A stretch of 64,000 bases of DNA from Neoechinorhynchus agilis (lineage: Eukaryota; Acanthocephala), in contig CM121342.1 of assembly GCA_051530055.1 (NCBI GenBank), forward strand, positions 14,756,001 through 14,820,000, written 5' to 3'. Below the pieces are notes generated by a model. That model saw nothing but the letters and a program-made list of their open reading frames with translations, was not told where the DNA came from and made no database searches. The first letter of the stretch is position 1, and every line of letters begins with the position of its first letter. Shown in pieces: positions 59,860 to 64,000 of this stretch. Position numbers and translations under genes: made by a program.

Positions 59860-61585
59860 TGAAATTCTAGAATGAATTCCTAAAATGATCATCGTGTGCA
59901 ATGCGCTGACGGAATTTTGATTAAAATTCGATTAAAAATACACATTAAGGCGACGCTTATATAAGCAGTTTGCTCTTAGAGAAACAAACTGAGTCGCATC
60001 TTTAATCAATGATTAATGAAGCTTGCTTTAAGCGTCACAGCATTTCACACTGAGAAACTAAATCCCTTGCTACGAAAAATTGTGAACTGAAAAATTACGA
60101 ATTATTCGCAAAAATAAATGAAATATGAACGCGAGAAGGTTTTAGAGATGGTTTTAACGGGAAAATCCATATCGGACGGTTACAGGAAGAGTCTAGCTAT
60201 TCAATTGTACCAATTTAGTCGTCGAAATCGCCAAAGGCTCATACACTGCACTGAAATCGCTAAAAAATCACATTAAAAAGAAGTACTCATTGAAGAACTT
60301 TCAGCCTACTCATCGCAGAATTCGAGGTTTGTCATGTAGAATTGCAACAAGCACTGAATAAATTTCGAAATAATGAGTGATAAGGCGAGGCTTTTTCGTT
60401 CGAAATGAGAGATAATGATGACTACAACTCCAATTAGATAAAATATTGTTCAACACTAAAATGATTCGAGATTGTTTTAAGGGCGTAAAAATCTTCGTTG
60501 GTTAAAAATCAGCTACCGGAACTTCAAGCATAATAATGCAATTAAATAGTAATCATTTGAAATGGGTAAATTCGTTTTTAAAGCGAGACTCGTTCGAAAT
60601 GAGAGATAATGATGACTACAACTCCAATTAGATAAAATATTGTTCTGAAGAAGATTTACGTTTAATGTTATGGACTACTAAAATGATTCGAGATCGTTTG
60701 GACACACAGCCCCATTCCGGACCAAGATCAATTGGTTGCATGGTCCAAAGGAGAAAAATTATGAGCCATGAAAAAGGGCGACATTTAAAAACAAAGAACA
60801 ATCATTTGAAATGGATAAATTCGTCTTTAAAGCGATCTAATTGGCCAAAGTACGATTTGTTCCAAAGTGATAGATGTTCACAGATTTAGAACCAACAGTT
60901 TCTTCTACAAAATGATTGTATGGCTCATTTTTTCTCGACTAGGTAACCAATGAGATTTTAGTTCGATGGAGGATCTACGTATGAAGCCATTCGTCACCTA
61001 TGAGCGCTTCTCGTTGAAAAGTAATTGTTTTCGCCCAAAGTCGTCATTGCACTTTCTCACGGTAATTGCGCGATTGCTTTCCACAAGATTGTCTTAGGTA
61101 TAGAAAGTTCTTGTGGAGAGATTTCAGTCCACGTACAGGGTTTTTTTTGCGATGACGTGTACCCATGAAACGTTCTCCCGTAGTATCAATGGGTTCTAGG
61201 GAAGCGGTGGCGTTGATGTGCCAAAACAATTCTCTTGTGGAAGATAACGCTGGCCGGCAACATTAAGAGATTTAGAATTGTTCGAAAAAACCCGAGAGCA
61301 TTAATGGGATTTAGTTTTGGTACCGTGCCGGATTCAAAAATTCATAAAGTGCTCCAGTAGCTTCCTGATGCAGCGAATCAGCATGGAGATCCAACGCGAC
61401 AATGCCACGGCCATTAAGGAAGCTGCCGAACAATCATGAAGACAGTCTCAGAATTGGACGAAATCGAGGGATTTGTGAACAGTAAAAAAAGGGAGAATTT
61501 ATGGTTTTAGATGTTAGCTACATTTTTAACTGATATTCAAGATCGGAGATGACTGCCGCATTTTGAAATTTCCGATCGAGACAAA
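59860..61585. other. Degenerate repeats, no gene
   Basis: A direct duplication: CGAAATGAGAGATAATGATG, ACTACAACTCCAATTAG and ATAAAATATTGTTC occur at about 60398-60450 and again at 60595-60646, and the neighbouring TCATTTGAAATGG(A/G)TAAATTC also occurs twice (about 60553 and 60803). Short frames (60665-60889 +, 61044-61229 -) recall decayed transposase but I cannot name a family. Confidence 0.5.
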
Positions 61586-61589
61586 AATT

Positions 61590-61790
61590 AAGACAAAAAA
61601 TACTTTCTTAGTTTCACCATCGCCCCCGGATTTAAATCTTTTACTAATTTATTTCTCCGATATTTCACCTTTCGTATTTTTCGCTAGGAATCATCCGACC
61701 GGTGTGAAATATCGGGGAAATAAATTGGTAAAGATTTAAATCCGGGCGGTGCAACTAAGAAGAGAAGAAAGTATCTTCCCCCTCCTCGGA
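61590..61790. repeat. Palindromic MITE-like element, family P1, longest copy
   Basis: The arms extend further than in the 3553 copy: AATACTTTCTTAGTTTCACC, CCGGATTTAAATC and ATTTCTCCGATATTTCACC on the left are mirrored by GGTGTGAAATATCGGGGAAA, TTTAAATCCGGGCGGTGCAA and AGAAAGTATCTT on the right. The same flanking words follow the 3553 copy (about 3681-3730), so the true family unit is about 200 bp. Confidence 0.8.
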
Positions 61791-62004
61791 AGATAATAAT
61801 CCAAGGAAAAAAATACACACACTTAGAATTATTGAAAAGAAATATTTCGAAGGAGGAAGATTGATTCGGATTCACTAAATTGCCATTCTTGAGGTACGAA
61901 GAATTTATGTCCGTTCGAACTTCGCTAATGATGATCCCGATCCATATAACACAACTAAAATCTCCTTTCTACTTTCGAAATTAATTTGGACTGGGCGGGA
62001 TTAG

Positions 62005-62828
62005 ATAATCACAATTCTAACTTTAGTACCCCAAAGGATTGTCTCTATAGGTTTAAAAAATGGTCCCTTCAGCGGTTCCCTGGGAAGTATCTGAAGATCC
62101 GGAGTGTTGAGTACAACACTCATTGTCGTGTGCCGTTCAGGGTATTAAGTTATTTTATGGTTTCTTTGACCTAGATCGGTGGGTTGTGCGCCAAAGGAAA
62201 ATTATCAACCGTATGAGGGGTGTTCACTGAATTCACCCAATCCGATATTTCGCCACAATCTCATACGCGTTTATCAATGTTTCAAAGTGATTTATTCACA
62301 TTGATTAATTTTTTCACCACAAACAAGCAGTTATGAGTTTGTTTGTCGCCTTTGGTTACGGACTAATGCTCCTGATCTCAGTTTGAGCTAAAGTGTTCAA
62401 ATTCACAACCGCCGATGCCTCACAATCAAAGGGGGCGAAATACCTCGTTGAAGGGGAGAGGAAACTCACTGACTAGTCCCGTCTTCCAGGGCGGTATCTG
62501 ATTATCCGGATAAATTAGTACAAAACTCATAACCGAATGGAAAGGGTTTCAATCCACGATTGCCGATGACTCACAACCAAAAGGGCGAAATATCTCGTTG
62601 AAGGGGAGAGGAAACTCACTGACTAGTCCCGTCTTCCCGGGAGGTATCTGATTATCCGGATAAATTAGTACAAAACTCATAATCAAATGGTTCATGGGAA
62701 TTTAGCGTAGACCAGCGCTTCCTTGACCCAAATCTTTGGGCTGCGCGGCTGAGCCACGCATAAGATGTTAAAACCACAATTCTAACTTTAGTACCCTAAA
62801 GGATTTTCTCTATATGTTTAAAAAACTG
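62005..62828. repeat. Complex repeat: long direct repeats enclosing a ~140 bp tandem duplication
   Basis: CACAATTCTAACTTTAGTAC, CCCAAAGGATTGTCTC and TAGGTTTAAAAAA (62010-62060) recur with few changes at 62776-62825, about 766 bp apart. Between them a ~140 bp unit occurs twice (about 62410-62545 and 62555-62690), marked by AAATACCTCGTTGAAGGGGA, CTGACTAGTCCCGTCTTCC and GGTATCTGATTATCCGG. The GGTATCTGA core links it to family P2. It lies immediately upstream of the CK1 gene. Confidence 0.75.
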
Positions 62829-62930
62829 TTTATCTTTCTCATTAGACCTCAACGAAATTTGCCATCTACTGAGACTGTCGTTGTCGTCGTCGTTTGCCAC
62901 GCATAGTGTAATTCGGTAGTTTTGTTTTAG

Positions 62931-63932
62931 ATGGAGCTGAGGGTTGCGCTAAAATACCGTCTTGGTCGCAAACTTGGGTCCGGTTCCTTTGGACACATTT
63001 ACATGGCTGAGGATGTTGATACCGGAGAACAGGTTGCGATTAAACTGGAAGAGACAAGGTCAAAGCATTTACAGTTGGCCGTTGAGAATCGAATATATTC
63101 GATCTTGCAAGGAGGTCTGGGTGTGCCAAGAATAAAATGGTTCGGGCAGGAAGGGGACTACAACGCGCTAGTGATTGAGCTTCTTGGACCAAGCCTGGAA
63201 GATCTGTACAACTTCTGCGGGCGTCAATTTTCCCTCAAGACTGTCCTAATGCTTGCTGATCAAATGATCAGTCGAATCGAACATGTTCATTCGCGTGGAT
63301 ACATTCATCGGGACATCAAACCAGACAATTTCATGATGGGCGTTCACAACCTAGGCAATATTGTCTATCTCGGGGATTTTGGTCTCGGAAAGCGGTATAT
63401 GGATTCTGGAACGGGTCGACATATACCCTATAGAGATAATCGTAGTCTCACCGGTACTGCCCGGTATGCGAGTATTCACACCCATCTTGGAATTGAACAA
63501 AGTCGGCGAGACGACCTTGAGTCTTTGGCGTATGTTCTTATCTATTTGAGACGTGGATCACTTCCCTGGCAGGGCATTAGAGCTCTTACGAAACGCCAAA
63601 AATATGAGAAAATAAGTGAAAAGAAGATGGCGACTAGTGTTGACGATTTGTGCAAGGGGCTCGAAGGTGAATTCGCGAGATTTACAGAAAAATGCAGAAA
63701 GTTGAAGTTTGATGAGAAGCCGAGCTATGAAGCGTATCGGGAACGATTTGGACGTTTATTTTGTGAAATGGGTTATTGCAAAGATAACGGATTTGATTGG
63801 ATCAACAAAGGAAGTGTGAGGCGAATGGAAGTCGTGAATTTTAGCCAACGAAAAAGAGAAGCAGAAGATGATGTAAATGTTCTTCACGAATGCCTTAAAT
63901 GTGCTGCCGGGGGTGGTCATGATGTCTGTTAG
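62931..63932 (+). CDS. Divergent casein kinase 1 family Ser/Thr kinase
   Basis: Intronless, 333 residues. Kinase landmarks: glycine loop GSGSFG (16-21), catalytic Lys38 in [18 protein letters not shown] (CK1 hallmark), HRDIKPDN (126-133), GDFGLGK with DFG at 149-151, the CK1-specific [26 protein letters not shown] replacing APE, and LPWQGI with [10 protein letters not shown]. All catalytic residues are present, so it should be active. Differences from CK1 alpha/delta/epsilon: FLIDFGLA is YLGDFGLG, and the short tail ends in a Cys-rich stretch without an autoinhibitory domain. Absence of introns and divergence suggest a retrocopy-derived paralogue, a class often expressed in the germline in nematodes (known for the family, not shown here). 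The ATG follows GTTTTGTTTTAG directly. Confidence 0.92.
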   Translation: MELRVALKYRLGRKLGSGSFGHIYMAEDVDTGEQVAIKLEETRSKHLQLAVENRIYSILQGGLGVPRIKWFGQEGDYNALVIELLGPSLEDLYNFCGRQFSLKTVLMLADQMISRIEHVHSRGYIHRDIKPDNFMMGVHNLGNIVYLGDFGLGKRYMDSGTGRHIPYRDNRSLTGTARYASIHTHLGIEQSRRDDLESLAYVLIYLRRGSLPWQGIRALTKRQKYEKISEKKMATSVDDLCKGLEGEFARFTEKCRKLKFDEKPSYEAYRERFGRLFCEMGYCKDNGFDWINKGSVRRMEVVNFSQRKREAEDDVNVLHECLKCAAGGGHDVC

Positions 63933-64000
63933 TCCAGAAAATAAAAAAAGTTTGAAAAGTTGACGGGCTTTAGAACGCGACTCGAATCACCCGCTGATTT

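Noticed and set aside
60100-61480. Decayed Tc1-like transposase
   Set aside because: A few words look suggestive on both strands, but no ordered set of motifs or inverted ends was found, so no family is named.

Overview
The window is nuclear DNA of an invertebrate animal, most likely a nematode or something close to one. It is AT-rich. Genes are compact and closely spaced. Introns are mostly 45-110 nt, with GT donors and TTTAG/TTCAG/TTTTAG acceptors. Several genes carry a 3' splice acceptor directly at, or a few bases before, the start ATG, as expected for spliced-leader trans-splicing or tiny 5' leader exons. The host assignment is an inference from gene structure and content. I did not see any rRNA, tRNA or CRISPR array.

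Layout. 1-2050 is a satellite of about 11 copies of a ~185 bp monomer that holds an inverted repeat. 2.2-10.6 kb carries UBL5 (-), eIF4A (+), an unrecognised basic protein (-), two tandem copies of an unknown membrane-protein family (+) and a Rubicon-homology protein (-). 11.2-14.3 kb is decayed LINE sequence from two families (-). 14.4-17.7 kb holds DRG1 (+), whose second intron contains a nested terminal-inverted-repeat element, and the third copy of the unknown membrane family (-). 17.9-24.5 kb is repeat-rich (LINE fragments and palindromic MITE-like elements) with COA5 (-) and a divergent TFIIA large subunit (-). 25.0-26.5 kb is an intronless arginine deiminase (-), an unusual enzyme for an animal. 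27.6-29.2 kb is a tandem array of LINE 3' ends.

31.8-46.7 kb is a single 28-exon gene (+) for a predicted cell-surface receptor of about 2420 residues: signal peptide, about six laminin-G-like domains, about 13 EGF repeats, one membrane helix and a cytoplasmic WD40-like propeller. A second signal-peptide exon at 36201 with the same splice phase suggests an alternative promoter. 47.6-49.2 kb holds a pogo/Tigger remnant and an internally deleted mariner with intact ends. 50.4-54.9 kb is a complete Na+/K+-ATPase alpha subunit (15 exons). 55-57.7 kb holds an unknown single-exon ORF and a secreted immunoglobulin-domain protein. 58.0-59.8 kb is the spliceosomal cyclophilin CWC27 (-). 60-62.9 kb is repetitive. 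62.9-63.9 kb is an intronless, divergent casein kinase 1.

The genes do not form one pathway. They mix housekeeping functions (translation initiation, transcription, splicing, cytochrome oxidase assembly, ribosome-associated GTPase, ion pump) with lineage-specific surface proteins. All exon joins given here were worked out by hand from splice consensus and reading-frame phase, and none has transcript support.
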